NCBI GenBank assembly: GCA_012934845.2
Contig: WNNJ02001360.1
Span: 1 to 64,000, forward strand
Source: Pomphorhynchus laevis
Lineage: Eukaryota > Acanthocephala > Palaeacanthocephala > Echinorhynchida > Pomphorhynchidae
Reading direction: 5' to 3'
Length of the DNA: 64,000 nt
Of this stretch, positions 1 to 16,135 are shown in pieces. Every line of letters begins with the position of its first letter. Within the stretch, counting starts at the first letter, position 1. The notes under the pieces were generated by a model. It was not told where the DNA came from. It was given only the letters and a program-made list of their open reading frames with translations, and did not search any database. The translations under genes were made by a program, and so were the position numbers.

Positions 1-180
1 TATATATATATATATATATATAAATTGATCACTTTTAATTGGTTATATTGTTTTTAAGTATCGTTGAACATGATTATTATCTCTGAAATGATCATTCAAC
101 ATTTAAATAAAATAAGCAATTCTAAATTACTTTTATGATTATATTAATAAATATATCGATATATAAACTTATTTCTTCAG

Positions 181-281
181 ACCATGTCTACGATGTAACC
201 CCGTATCTACAATTTCATCCAGGAGGCGAAGATCAAATAATGCAAGTTGCGGGCTTGGATGCTTCAGAAATGTTTGAGAAG
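181..281 (+). CDS. CYB5R4: CYB5R4-like exon: cytochrome b5 haem motif
   Basis: The acceptor is tttcttcag before 181 (phase 1) and the donor is AAG/GTTATT after 281. It encodes about 33 residues, including VYDVTPYLQFHPGGED, which closely follows the human VYNVSPYMEYHPGGED; the His of HPGG is a haem axial ligand. The preceding 180 bases are intron and begin with a TA repeat. Confidence 0.88.
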
Positions 282-3200
282 GTTATTAGTATTTATATGT
301 TTCACGTTTTGAATTCATTGTTTAGTACTTGATCTTTAGATGCAACTATTTTCATATAATAAATGTTACTGATACCCAATTTTTGATGCCGGTGGTTTTC
401 TTCTCGTGAAATATCTTATCACTATTGTATTCTTTACAATAGTTGAATGCAATAGTTTCATTTATAAAAAACTAAAACAACCAAAGAAAAATAGCGTGAA
501 AGGTTGATATCTTCAGATAGGAAATTGACAATTAAAGAAATTAAGAAAATGACTAAGTTTTAGATAGTCTATTAAACTGAACCAACAATATGGCATAGCT
601 CGGTTTATTGTTTTCGAAGAGCTTATTATTCGATTCACTGCTTTTGTGAGCATAGAACATTTTCATTTTCGGAGAATGAATCTTTCATCCTATTCCGATA
701 TACTGCCTATTTGATCAAACAACCTTTTTTTCTCGGGTAGAAGATCTTTCATCTTTCATTGTGATAAACCAGCTTTTTTGTTCTAACGACATTTATGTTT
801 TTGAACATCCGATTCTTATAAACTACTTCGTGGATCAAACAACATTTTCGGTTATCATTAAATGCCAGCATTATTTTTTCATTTTTTAAATCAACTGCTA
901 TCATCATCAGTATAAAATTGTGATTATCGGTAATGTCATAATTGAGATCATCTGATGAGATATCTACATAAACACTGTTTAATAATGTATCATAGTAAAA
1001 CAATTTAACAATGCTATGTTTTGCTTTCTTATTTTAAGTCATTTTAACAAAAATAAGCATTTATTTTAGATTCATCCTTGGGTAAATTATAAATCTCTAA
1101 TAGAATCCTGCTATGTTGGAAAGCTTACTAAAACGTCAACTGTTTCATTGCTAGCTGGCGGATTAAAGTGTACTACTTTACAGTCTCAGCAAAATCCAAA
1201 TATTGAATGCAGTAGTTCGGGACAATCTAATCCTTCAACTTTAACTAAAGGTCATGCTGTTTCGGTTCCGCCTTCTATGTATATTGATCGTCAAGCCCCT
1301 AATGAACACAGTATTACACTTACCGTGTGCAATAAGAAAGCGGAGCGAATCAATGCGTGCGATTTGGTTGTGTACATTAACCCACCTCAGAATATTGTAT
1401 TTGTACTTTATGAAGTTAACCAAGAATGTACTACATACTCTTACAGTAAGCAATAATTTTATTGAATTAGTTTTATTAAATTAGCAGCATTTTTAAACGT
1501 TAATTTTTCCGAGATAAGTCTACAATGTATAACAAATGACACATTATGACACATAACATTAATGTGTCATATTAATGTGTCATCATCATTTATCAAATGA
1601 CACATTATGACATTATAACACATAACACATTATGCTATGCTTTTATATAATTACAGCAATCATTATCTTTTTAGAAAGTAAATATTTGTTAGGCGGAATT
1701 GCAGAGTATTTTAAGCAATTGATTATGCTATATTTTCCAACAGTATGATGTAAGAATTTGAGATTTTGAAAATATTATCCTTATTATTACATATAAAGAA
1801 TAAAACTTATCAAATAGAGAAACAACATTACATATTTATTAAAAGATACAAGGTATCACATTATATATATATCAATGATAATATATTTACAATTATAAAT
1901 TAAATAAGCTGACTGAGTCTACGTATTTTATATTGCAAATTAAAAATAATGCAAAATAAAAGTTAAATAGTTAAATAATAAAAAATTAATAATAAATAAT
2001 TGTTATAAGATTTTATATAATTTATATCAAGATGAATTATAAACTGAAATTAAAAATAAAAATCAATTTTTATGAATTGACTAATAGATAACAAAAAAAA
2101 ACAAAAAAAAACAAAAACACAAAATCACAAAAAAACATAAAAAAACACAAAAAATGTTAAATTTGAACACACACGGAATCCCTGTTTTTGAACATGTTAA
2201 ATAATAAAATATATTTTCTATTTTAGATATATTTGATATAATCCTTAAAAAATGATGAATAAAAGCGAACCCGATAAACCGCTCGTTAGTTCACGCTGTT
2301 CATGTGAAGCAGTTCCTCCTAATGACATATTATCTTAATTCTAATACATGGATTATTGTCTATTAATGATTCTTAACTAATATCAAGAATATGGTATGTT
2401 TAAGGTAGTCTTATTCTTAATAAACCAATATTGTTGATAAAGACAGTATATATCTGGATATGAACAGTAAATTAATATCGAATAAAAGTTATTGTAAAAT
2501 TTGATAAAGACAACATTACATATTTATTAAAAGATGCAAGGTATCTTATTATATAAATCATCAATAATATATTGTAAAATTTGAGAAAGCACATTTTGTC
2601 GTATAAAATTACCGCGATAAGATTAGATTATGTGCACCTCGATGTGTACCCCTTTACACAATTACATATTGTGTCGAGATTGAAAAGACGAACTCGATAT
2701 GTTATTAGTTTTGCATCTCAAATAATAATATTGATTATATAAAAGAATTTAGAATATCACAATGGTCAATTTAGTAGAAGCCATGTTTTCGTCGTATATC
2801 TGTTCTCTTAGGATCATAGAAGAATTTGTGATCACAATAAAATTGAATCAAAGCAACAATTTATTTATGGCAATAAGACTTGTCATTAAATTCGTGCGTC
2901 TTCAGAAATAAAGAACATTTTACGGTACCTTTAATTGTATCGTTATATAAACATTTTATTTATGGTAGTGTTTAAGATACAAAATTAGTGATTGAATCTC
3001 ATTGATTGAAATTGTGTAGTAAACATACATACCTGCCACTAAATATATGTTTATATGATAAAAAAATAGGTAAATTACTCAATAGCGTCAAACTTCAAGC
3101 ACAAGCTGGAGTTAAACGAACAAGGGAAGATGGAAAAAGTTCATTATTACATAATTAATTCAATAATTGAATAATTAATTAATTTAATCTGAATGATTAA

Positions 3201-6200
3201 ATAGTTAATTGCTACGATATTACTTTATAAATAGATAAATTAAATGACTAATCAGATTGATAAATGATATAAACAGAGATAAAAATATAAAATTGATTGA
3301 CGATGGTCGATTAATTTGAATATGCTATTTTATTAATGTGAAACCAATGTTTTTAATTCCTCGAGAAAATATATTTTAGTGTATAACATTGTATTACTAT
3401 GTTAGCGTATTTGACTATAGATAAGAAAAGTTTCTATATGATAAAAGAAGCTATTGTGCTGAAATAATTGATAATAATCAAATAAATTGGTTAAAGAAAT
3501 ATATTATCTTGCATTAATCAAATCCTTCTCTAGCTGTTTATAAATGGTATACTTGATATATCAACAGGTGAAAGCTAAGATTAAACGAATGAACAATTCA
3601 GCTTCTAGATTATATAGTGAAATTAAAGTAAAGGTTTCTTGAATTAATTTAGCTAACTAACGATTATAGCGATTAAAAACTATATTATAAAATTGTCTTT
3701 ATTAACATAAGGATTTGTAAACGCGTAGTACTTTTGAATGACAAATAATAAAGTATACTATTAATTTTTTGGCGTTATTTTATTAGAGGACTTGAATTTG
3801 CTATTTGCATATATGTAAAATTTATATTTAAAAAAGATAAATACAGGAGAACGTTTGTCTTCTTCGTAGAGAAATGACATTCTTTTAGCAAGACTGGCTG
3901 CTACCACCAGCCTACCATGTTCTTGCCTTACCATGTAAAAATATATTGCATGTTTATATTATCAACATGTTTATATGAAAACACGTCTAGCATATTTTAT
4001 TAAAGATGTTTATTTGATTATTGTCTATATTATCGAAAAACTATAGTATCGTATATTTTAAATAGTTGATAATGATCCATTATTGATAAAGAATTATTGG
4101 AGCTGAATCAAAGAAAAGAGGAAAGTTTTTATGTATTTATATTTCGCTAACCTCTGTTAGCATCTTTAGAAAATTTTCTGACATAAAAAATAGTTTTAAA
4201 TATTGTTTTAAAAATATTTTTAAAATAATACTTTAAAATATTATTAAAATAATCTAATAATACATAAACAATTTGTTAACGTATACAGGCATCTTAACAT
4301 TTTTATATTAGCCTTACATCAACTGTTTAATGAAGTCAAACTATATTTTATCACTCATAAAGAGTAAAATATTAAAATGTAACTGCGTTACTCTCGCCGG
4401 AAATAATTAAAATCACATACTGTATGAATGCATACCGTCAGATAGATTTTCAAAAATTAGTATACCTGCATATATATGTTATCCAGTATGAAACATCAGA
4501 GCAAATTCTAACAAATGGCTTTCTCCATATTTAGGTTTACGATCAATCGCATGCAAGGATAATTTAGAGGGTTTGTATATAAAGATTAGTACATTAAAAG
4601 ATTATCTTTATAACCTGATACTGATATTTTTTAAATAACATTTCGTCTAGTATGTATTTGCAAATAGTATTTTTTGACAATAGCTTTTTCCGTGTATTTT
4701 ATCCAAATTACGAATAAGATGTTTAAATAGCTTTAAATTTAGACGGCAATTCTGAGGGATCAAATCTTTTAATCAAGGCTGCATATTTGTACTATTTATA
4801 AATTATATTAATTGCATAAATACTTAATGTAATTGATTAACGGTAATGTAATTAATATTATTTATTTAATGCAATGTAATTATGAATAATTACATTATTA
4901 TAAATTAAAACACTTAGCTGAATATATTACATATTTTGTACGTATTAAAATGAAAATATTTTAATCTTAAAATAAAGAGTTTTTATAACCCGTATTTTTT
5001 ATAATCCTATTAATATAGCATATACCTCCAATCTTTATTAATGGAATAAAGATTAGAGGTCATCAGAAAGAGTTGCAATGTTTTCAGGTTTCAACAAATA
5101 TTCTTCAATTTAACTCCGCAGCGAGCCTTAAAAATTGAAGTGTCTAAATCTTAAAAATATTTTATAAACTGGAATATTTATAAATCGATTACTAGATAAT
5201 AAAGAAAATGTATTAGAGGTTACCAGGAGGAACGATTATTGAAGTTAGTGCTTACTTTCACATTTAAAATCATTGTATAATTTCGAATTAATTTCAAGTT
5301 TTAGTAGGAATATGCCAAGAAAAAAGTATATTCATTTCGGAAATAAAAAAACAATTTTCGATTTAAAATGCGTAAGTGCAACAGCACAAAACCAATTAAT
5401 ATTTTAACAATAGCATCGATTCGCATATGAGATTTTTGCGGTAATTTTTCGATTTGCCCTACCGTGATATGTAAAAGCTACTTTTATCTTCCTATTCTAC
5501 ATATAAATTTAGCGTTAGTTTTTATGAATAACTTTTTGAAGAAATGTATACCTACGGAATTAAGAAATTAAGACAAATCAAAAATTAAATCATTAACACA
5601 AATGTGGTTATGATCTTCAATACTCAAATATATATTTTTTTTTGTTTTATTTGTCTTTTCATTTTTCTGCTTTATTTCTCTAAAAATAAAACTGTATTTA
5701 TTAAAAATATTCATTTCTTTGAATTTTTATAAATTTATAAGAACGAAGAAAGTTAGCAGATAGATTTTATTTAAAAAATCGTTAAAATATTTCGATAGCT
5801 TTTGCTATCATCTTTTATAAATAAAAAAACAGGATTTTGAAAACCGTTTGCTATTCCTGAAGATGATAGCAGGAACTATTGACATATTATGACCTTTTTT
5901 AAATAAAACCTTTGCACTTACATTCTTCGATCAAATTTATAAAAAGAAGAATATATGTTAAGCAAGTAAATTAATGCATGTTGTTTTGAAATATTGCAAG
6001 TATATAAAACAAGTATGTCAATTTTGGCAAAATTTATTACTTTTTTTATATTATTGGTACATATCTATTATAATCTCCTGCCGACATTGTCAATATATAT
6101 GCATACATAGTACAAACTTGTCGTATGTTTATAGTTAGCGAATTAAAAGAAAATGAAGATGGAAACTGGGCAGTTGAATTTGTTTGTCCGGAGACAGAGA

Positions 6201-9200
6201 TTTTGGGCATTACAAAAGTTTCCAAGTTTCTATTCAAACCTATGCTTGTTAGCAAACAAGGTAAATACAGAAAGCATGATTAGATAAAATTTTCAATTAT
6301 ATATATTCTGAGTATGTTTATTCAGGACTACTTTGGCCGATTACCTTAAAATCAAGAGATCAAATAACTCCGAGTACGCATTTGTACACATTTCGTGTTC
6401 CTTCAAACCTTTACATATGTCCGCGGATTGGATCATACACGCTAGTTAAACTGGACGATTCAGGTTTGCATTGTTTCTACATCAATATCTATATACTAAT
6501 AAAAATTTAAGAAATACAACAGCTACTGCTTTTAATTGTTGTTGTGTTCCTGTATATATAAATAATAGATTCTAAATTTTACGATTGTTGTTTTAAGTTA
6601 ATATCAAAAATCATAAGAACATGCCTATACAATAAAGAAATTACATCATATTACATCCACTTATGATGTCCTTAAAGGCTCACCGATAATGGAAATTATT
6701 TATATCACGAGCACCATAGTACATGCATCCACAAGTGTCAACAGAGAGAAACTCGCCACTATCCAAGGATACTATATTAGAAAGAATTTAGATAACGCAC
6801 TCTATAAAGCATTTATGCATACATCTAATACTATATTCCGTTCGATAATTTTGTCGTTTTTGCAGGGACTCAATTAAGAATACAGATTATTACACCTGAC
6901 CCGCAACTCAAAAGGAGTGCAATAACAGTCGAATTACTGTTTTTAAAATAATTGAAAAAAATAATGAGTTTTGCAAATAATGTCAAGGTTAAACGATTTC
7001 CCATCAAATAAAATTTGAAATAATTTTCAATATTCTGATACTAAATTGCTATAATCTTCAATTATTGTATTTACATTATCTATCAATGTGTTTAATGAAA
7101 TACTTGAGCTATATTAAATATACAATTTTTGAAAATAATACCAATCTAGTATCAAAATATTAAAAATTATTTCAAATTTTATTTAATGGGAAAATCGTTT
7201 AACCTTAACATTATTTGCAAAACCCAGCTGGTCTATTTCCGTTTAATCGACAATGAGCAAAGTTATATAATAAAGAATTATCAGATATCTATAAACAACT
7301 ATTTATAAAAATTATAAAATAGTTATACATAGTCTTTATTTAGTCTTATAGTTATATATATATAATTCACCAAACATAATTGGAATTTCGAGTATGAAAA
7401 ACTCTGCTTGTCTATATTATAATATCCGTAATCTCGTTTATTGTTTACTATGCAAAAATTATTCAACATTGATTAGTAAAAGTTACTCGGAGAAAATTTC
7501 AATATAATCCTGTATTTTATGCTAATGAGCATTTTGCTGACATGGTATATTCTTGTGTGTAAATGTTTATAGTACACAACAGTTCTGTTACGACTTGAAT
7601 ATCTGTAAATAAATATTTGTGAACGGAATACTAATGCATGTACTATATTTTAGACAGTCAGGAATGCCGCGCTTATACGCCTATTGCCTCAATTGCATTT
7701 CGACCACGACCCAAACGATTTGTGGCCGAGTTAAATTTTATTATCAAAACTGTTCCAAATGGATTCATGTCATCATACATGAGCAGAATGCATATAGGTA
7801 ACTTACTTGCTTTTATGTGGCTAAATTTTAATTACGGAACAATAAATAAAACGGGATATAAACAATAAAATAATTGGCATTAATATTTTTTATTTATAAA
7901 AAATAAGGTATTCTTAATGTTGATGATGCTAAATGTAAAATATAAAATATAATAATATCATGCAATTTTCACAACCGTTCTTAATAAGTATCTGATTTCA
8001 CTGTCCCTTTCAAATTATGCACACTAAAATTCACACAATTACGTATTCTAAGCCTACACAAATGTAGTGTACAAGATAAGCAACGCTGCAGATAAATTGT
8101 TTTATTGAGAAAATTACTGAATATGTAAATGCATTTAAAAATGTAAAAAGTTTATGTAAAATTATTTATAGTTTAAATTTTTATAAGTTATTTTTTAGAA
8201 TTCAATTTCTATGAATTTATTAATAATATACGATGTATTGAATTAAGATTAGTGGTCATATGGAGAAACTGCTAGAGTATTAGTTTATTGTAAAATGCGT
8301 TTGATTGGCATTAAATATTTCGAACAATATCAATGATTAAATTTTGATGACTATTTTTATTATGCAGGTTGATTAAATTCTATCCATAATCAAACAGCAG
8401 TACTCTACATTTAAGTATTAGTGGACATCACATACTGATCCAATACATACGTTTCACGTTTCAGTCCTATAAAAGTTGACTGACAAACACTCTACTCGTC
8501 TGATTTTATTGGCAATTAGATTTAACGAAAGACTTTGGTCTTACATTTGGCAAACTTAATTGAAATTCTTTCTTATTTCAAATTAAATCAGCGTTTGTAG
8601 AGGAAGATGCTAGCTTTAATTTGAAAACCTACATATTTTTTCGATTAATTACTATTACAATTTTTGATGACACTGCAAGTTACTTTTATTCTATCTACAG
8701 GCCAGCAGCAGTACGCTACATTTCAGTATTGGATGACCTTATCAACTACTGATCCAAAACCTACGTTTAACATTTCGGTTCTTTTAATGTAGACTGACGA
8801 TTACTCGCCTCGTCTGCTTTATTGACAATTAGATTCAATGACAGATTTTCGTCTTAGATTTTGCAAATTTTATTGAAATCATTTCTGATTTCAAATTAAA
8901 TCAGCTTTGGTAGGGGAAGGTTCTACCTTCAATTTGGAAACTTACCTTACCTATTTTTGCATTTAATTACTATTATCAAACTAGTTATCTATAATTTGCT
9001 TCCTAAGTTTAAGTTAATTTAAATTTGCGGTTATTGTTACAATTAAAATTTTTTAATGATCCTGCACTTTGCTTCAATCCTCTAAGCTAACAGCAGTACG
9101 CTACATTTCAGTATTTGTAGACCTCATCACTTACTGATCCAAAGCTTACTTTTCACATTTCAGTCCTCTTAATATTGGCTGACGATCATTCGGCTTGATT

Positions 9201-12200
9201 GTTGTATTGACTATTAGATTTAATGAATACTATTCATTTAGCATTTTACCAATTTAATTGAAATCATTTCTGATTTTAAATTAAATCAGAAATCTCAAAA
9301 TATCCAATGATGTACAAAATTAAGGATACTGCTATCAAAATACTGAGGTGCCAAGCTAAGTGATATAAACTTGTGCCAATAACCGAATCTATAAAACTAT
9401 AACGCTCGTCTCTGAAGGTGTGAAGGCACATATCTGTCGCGATAAAGTTAATAAATAATCTGTTCAACTCTACCCTTTCATTATAAATTGGCAATAGACG
9501 TTAAATCTTATATCCCCGGATAATTTTTCTCTCATGCTAGACACAACGCACAAGATGTTGTTGCTATCATATTAACTATGACCACTTCCTGTTCACTTGA
9601 CGAATTTTCGACTATTACATGTGTAATTTTCAATGTTCATATTTTTTACAAGTGAAATACAATGTAGATAGGAAGATTGCAGATACAACAAAATATATAT
9701 TGGCTATACTACGGACAAATTTTTTAAATGCCTTATACAACAGCATACTTATAAATGAGCAATGAAACATCACCTAAAAGAAGATCACGAATTTTCACCC
9801 ATTTACATACAAGTGCCTAATTGATCGCACAAAGGTGTAATGCTCAACAACAGAAGTTTGCAGATATTGTAGGCATTCGTCATTAAGCGTCAAAAGCCTT
9901 ATATTGATAAGAAAGATAATGATTCATTAGAACCTTTATAAGCTTCTAAAAGCCATAATCTAAATATGTTTGCTGTTTTATCTGTAATCTTGTCTCTATT
10001 GCATTTCACTTGTTGTACAGATAAACCTCGAAAATGACTAATATGTAAGTGATCGAAAATTGGGCAAATAAATTATCAATTTAGCTTATGTTATCTGTTG
10101 AGCAATTTACATTGTCAGCATAACCACGTATTATATTAGTTATTTTTCAGATAGCGGGATCAACACTGAAAATATGATTTCCTTTTGCAAAATGGATATC
10201 GATCCATGTATTTTAATAATTCCTTAATGTAATTCATATTTATATGCGTAAATATGATTTAACATGTTGTGATGAATAGTACTGCTGAAATTTCAATGAT
10301 ATAACATATTATGCAAATGCACTACTAGACGATTTACAATACTACACTAATCTTAACTTGTGGGTAGTACTGAACTTTGACAGCAAAAATGATTTTACGT
10401 CGCAGAAAGAAGTATATATTTTCTATGCACACAAATACATTAAAGCCTAACGTTTAATTATAAATATATTTTTAATTTACAGCGAACTGTTTATATATTG
10501 ATTTTTATAATTATATTTAACAACGAAAATGTTTTATTCTAAATAATAACAAATTTTTATTGAACAAATAAAATTTAAAAAATTTAAAATTCGATTTTCA
10601 CATAACAGTGTTAAAAACTTATTTTTTGTAGAAGAATTACTTTATTTTTAAAGTATCTTAAACAGAAAAGAAAAGTATTTATGTATTCAAGCATACACTC
10701 ACAGTGTATGAAAACAAACAAACAGTCGATAAAAGGAAATTTGTAAGAAATTTCAAACAGTCGACAAAAGGAAATTTGTAGAAAATTTCTTGATATATAA
10801 TTTTATTTTGACTGACATGAAGCAGGCTAAGTTTAGCACGCAAGTAATTTTAATCGAAAAATATTATACATAAAATATTTGTATTTTCTGTTTTAGGTAC
10901 TTTGAACATTTAGTAGCTCTTTTACAAAAAAATAATCTCTTCCTACCCACCATTATCAGAAAATTAAACTTGAACATTTTTGGATTCTTTATTTGCTCAA
11001 TAATTTTTTGAAAAGCCGCCATGTCTCACGTAACTATTATATACATCGGATACAGCTTTTGAAGCAAATTTAAAAAATATATATTTTAAATGTTTCCCAT
11101 TAGATGTTTTGACAAATTGACCGAAATATCAATAAAATCATGTTTTCTGCTTTTACTGTTCCTCTCTACAGCAAGGATTTACACTGTTTTTGCAGTTTCA
11201 TAATATTTCTTTTAATATACTAATGTTTATTTTAGACTTTAATAATGATATCTAAGAATTTATATCATTGATAAAATGATTAGATTTATTTTTCAAACAT
11301 TAAGAATTCTAGTAGCTTATAAGAAAACGCTTGATTAAAAAAATGCTAGAAAAACATTTACGTTTCTCTGTGTAGGTGGCAGCCTGCTGATTTCTCCATG
11401 TATCGATCAATGTCGTGCAGACAAACTAACAGAAAATAAGCCTATCCTATTACTAGCTGCCGGATCTGGAATTACGCCGTTTGTGGATTTAATTAGTTTT
11501 GCGATTAAACGTAAAAGGTGAATGCAGGTTTTTATCATTAGAAAATACGATGTATAAATTTGTTTTCAAAATATCAAAAAAATCTGTGCATTCAATAATA
11601 TTGAATTAATATTATAATATAAAATATTATTTTTAAAATAAATTTGTTTTTCATAGCATAACAGGCAAATTTATTTATAAAATATTTATTTATATAAAAA
11701 TTTCTTTAACATACAAATCTTACTATAAAGAAAGGAACAATCAATGATATTAAGTTGTCATTTTTGTTCGAATTTTCAGCAGCAGCTGACTCGAAAAGAA
11801 GAGTTAAAACATTGAACAAACTGATTAAATGTTTGTTAGTCGTTGTTTATATGGATGTGTTCAATTAACATATTGAAAATAATACGAATTAAAGAAACAT
11901 TGCATAAAATTGTGCCGACTATATTATTCTAAAAATTCAAACAAAATACATTCACAGTCGATTTTTTGCTAACATACAAAAAATCAAAGGACGACACGGA
12001 TACAAAAAATCAAAGAACGACAAATCGGGACTACATGGATTGGTATGCAGAATTTCGAGAGGCAGATTCCCGGACACACGGAAATAAATTCAGTGATAAG
12101 AAGAGTCCTCAACACCGACAACGCCTCAAACATTTTAAATCCGTTCAACGTATGCATATCGGACGGTCACTTCCTGATGGAGTCACCATTTTTCCTTGGC

Positions 12201-15200
12201 GTGAAAGGAAAAGTTTGATGTGGGACCCCATCTGTGTAAACATCCTAGCAGCTAGCAATGTTAGAAACGCAGTTAGAGGAGCGGGCAAAGCAGCTTCATA
12301 TGCCAAAGAGCGAAAACGGCTGAAACATGCCGACTTGACGATGTCCCGCACATGTTGCCCTTTTGGAGTGGAGACTTATGGATCACTGGGATCTTGAAAG
12401 GGCGAGATCATGATAGGCTGGTGGTAAGTTGACGACCAAGATGATAAGGATGCACAAGAACTTTGCTTCGGATGTTGTTTTTTACAATCAAGAAATGTTT
12501 ATAGAAAAATCAAAACAACAAAAGTAATACAGCTGCGTTAAAGCAGGAAATATAAGAAAATAAATCAAAGAATAATATCAAAATTTTGATTTAATTATGA
12601 ATTATTTGATTTCTAAAATAAAAATGTGAATTTTCATAAAAAATCAATAAACTTACTTACTAATATGAATATAACATAAATCAACTCAATCAAAAGACAA
12701 TCGAAGTAACAGAAAATTATTTAATATTTATAATTATATATTTTAAATATTTTAAAATATATGCAAGTGCATAATGTGCACAATACATAGATGCATAATG
12801 TGCTTTTGACATTTAGAAGCGAGAACTCCCATATACACAAAAATGATTTTTTGGATGCAAACCTATATTGAAATTTTTTTATTCGTTTAGTTTATTATTA
12901 TCTCGAACTATTTATTACCTGTTTTCGGATTGAGATTGAAGGTTGAACAGAATGTCGCAAATTCATACTCATTATTTTAATACACTGATGGCTAATCATC
13001 AATTGCCCATACATATTTTATAATAAATTTATTGCTCACTCTTTTTAAATTATATTTTAATCTCGTTGTGTATTTTTCATAATTTTGTCCTGAGAATTAG
13101 CTATCGAAAATTTGACTTTTAATAAAAATAATAATTTCAATCTCTCCACTAACTATATATATCATGAAGATCGATTGAAATCGGGACTGGTGATCCTTTG
13201 ATGGATGCTTATTTATGTATTGAATAGTTGCTAGGTCACACAAGGTGACTTTCGCATTGAAAACCAGCTACAGAATCCCTCCTTATATATTTTTTTCAGA
13301 GTAAAATTTTGTGAACCGGTAAATACCAAAAACAATATAATTTATTTTAACGTTTCGTCCCTTACCAGGACTTCTTCAGAACAATTGTAAGTAGTTATTA
13401 GTTAGCAGCTAAGAATTTCAAAAAGTAGTTTGAAATTCTTAGCTGCTAACTAATAACTACTTACAATTGTTCTGAAGAAGTCCTGGTAAGGGACAAACGT
13501 TAAAATAAATTATATTGTTTTTGGTCTTTACCGGTTCACAAAATTTTACTCTGAAAATATATGGACGAATCTATATTAGATCCCGGATCGCAGCTTAATA
13601 CATCGCTATATATATTATTTACTGAATTTCAAATTAAGTTAATATGTGTAACTAATGTATAAATTCCTTTTCTTTTGATTTGCTGCCCATCTGATATTAA
13701 TTCATATCCATGAAACTCGTTTCAAGCATTTAAAAATATATAGCTAATGTTAAGCTGTAGTAAGTCATTAGCCGTGTGATTTATATGCCGTCTAAGTGAT
13801 GCTGATAGATTGTTAAAATCATCAAAATCCTAGCATGAATCCATAAATAGGAAAATGTTTGAATTAGCAACATTTCAATAAACTATATTTAATTATTGGA
13901 GAGAGTGAAATTATTGTTTTTATTAAAAGTCAAATTTTCGATAGCAAACTTTGATAATTTTCAAAAACTTTTTAGATAATTTTGTCCTGACAATTATAAA
14001 AGTTAGCTATCGAAAACTTGACTTTTAATAAAAAAATAATAATTTCACTAATTTTATTTAAAATGAGTGAACAGTTAATTTATAATATGTCAATAAAAGT
14101 TTTGGCGTTTGTAAAGTTAAATGCATCGCTAACGTACAGCGTGTTACATATTACAAGCAGAACAAATATTATATACTTAAATATTTTGAAAGTAGGTGCT
14201 GTCATCTTACGAAATGTACTAATATTAATTTGCTGACTCACTTATTACAAATTTTAACGAGATAAAAATCTTATCAATACACTTAAACCTTTGAAGTTCT
14301 TGTATAAAATATCCTAGTAAAAAATATTTTAACATTAATTTTAAATATAGTTCTAATTGGCTCAATGTACTCTTTTAAGACAAAAAACCTTAAAATTCAA
14401 CCTCAAATATTACCGTAATTTAATATACTATACTACCGCATAGATTATATATACGAAATATGCTTATTGGTCTCTACCAACAAAATAGAAAGAGTAATTC
14501 TTCAATTTACGTATCGCCTTGTGGCTTCTTCAAAAATTGTGTTTAAGCTGTTAAAACTTTTTATTTTTTATTTTGTAGCGAACCAAAAAAATTTAACAAC
14601 TTAAACACACAATTTTTGAAGAAGCCATAAAGCGAAACGTAAATTGAAGAATTAATCCTTGTTTTTTGTTAGTAAAGACTAATAATTATATTTCGTATAT
14701 ATTTTCGTCATAGCGTGATCCATCTCAACCGCAAGTGCTTATAAATTGATTTTAATTTATACTTATTATATATAGTCTGTGCAGGTGCCTTAACGTTGTA
14801 TTTGATTAAGGAAAGCGTTCATTTGTATTAATATAAATCACAAATTTTCATCTAAATTTGTTTTGAAAGTTTTTTAGTTGTTTGTTTACACTCTATTTGT
14901 ACATTTTATCATATTTTGCATAATTAATATATGAAAAGTTTGAATTATTGTTGTAATTATGTTGTAGCGAAGTGAAACTTATATATTGCAATCAATCCGA
15001 AGCCGAGACTATTTATCGCCAAGAAATCGACAGATTGGCTGCAAATGAACGATTGTGAGTAATATGACTACCAATTCATTGAAAGCTGCAATAACACACT
15101 CGTCATTAATAAATTAATTTATCTTTTAACACACGCGAGTATACGATTTTACTTCGAAAATGATAAAACCCTTTACATTTAGATAACATCGATTTAAATA

Positions 15201-16094
15201 AGGTACACTAAATGATCAAATTTAATCAGAGGAAATACTCCTTAACACGTATTTGGCCCACTGCTATGTTGGGTAGAGGAACAGGGGCTAAAACCTGATA
15301 ACATAACAGTTTCTTTTGATGACCTCTTATCCTTATTCTGATACATTGTCTGTTATTTATTAGTCAATTTATAAAATAGACTTTCATTTTAAATTTCAAT
15401 TTTAAATTTTAATTTTATATAAATATAATAAAATATTTAAAGGACTGGAATTCGATTTTTATTTCAAAAACGTTACAACGTTTCGTTATAACGTATTTTT
15501 TTTGAAAATAAGTCGTTGAGACAAAATAAGTGTTTTATTGTAGTATTAATCATCGACTAGCATACCCATTACTTGGCATGTTAGTACATTTTGAGTGAAA
15601 CAAATCAAATAACTTAAATGAAGCTACACATTTTATGTAGCTACCTTATACCCAAAAATTAAGAAACAGTTCAAAACTCAAAAACAAAATGCGAATGGGG
15701 CTACAGAAACCAAACATATCAGGTTTTGGCCGTTATTCCTCGACCCAACATAGCAAATCATCAAACACGTGATAATGTCAAATTTCATCTGATGAAATGT
15801 GATTATCAAGTATCTTATTACAATACAAAGTATATTATTTATTATTCATCCATAAAAATTTTCCGCTAATGATTTTAAATTTATTTTTAATATTATTCTG
15901 TCTATTTATATATTTTACTATTTTCTGTTTGATGTTATTTTTATAGTAATCTAGTTTAAAATATGTATCTATTAAATTATTTAAATGATTTTGAAGAAAT
16001 ACAATATCGTTACATATTGTTGCAATTCTTAAAATTTCATTATTTAATGTATTATATTTTATATTATATGGTATGCATGAATGCTCATGCAAAA

Positions 16095-16135
<41 letters not shown>

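Noticed and set aside
8360-9300. CRISPR-like array
   Set aside because: Units are 300-390 bp, adjacent and diverged, in a eukaryotic intron; no short identical repeats with unique spacers.
9276-9494. 72-codon hydrophobic minus-strand frame
   Set aside because: It begins inside a tandem repeat and lies in a CYB5R4 intron; no splice or family support.
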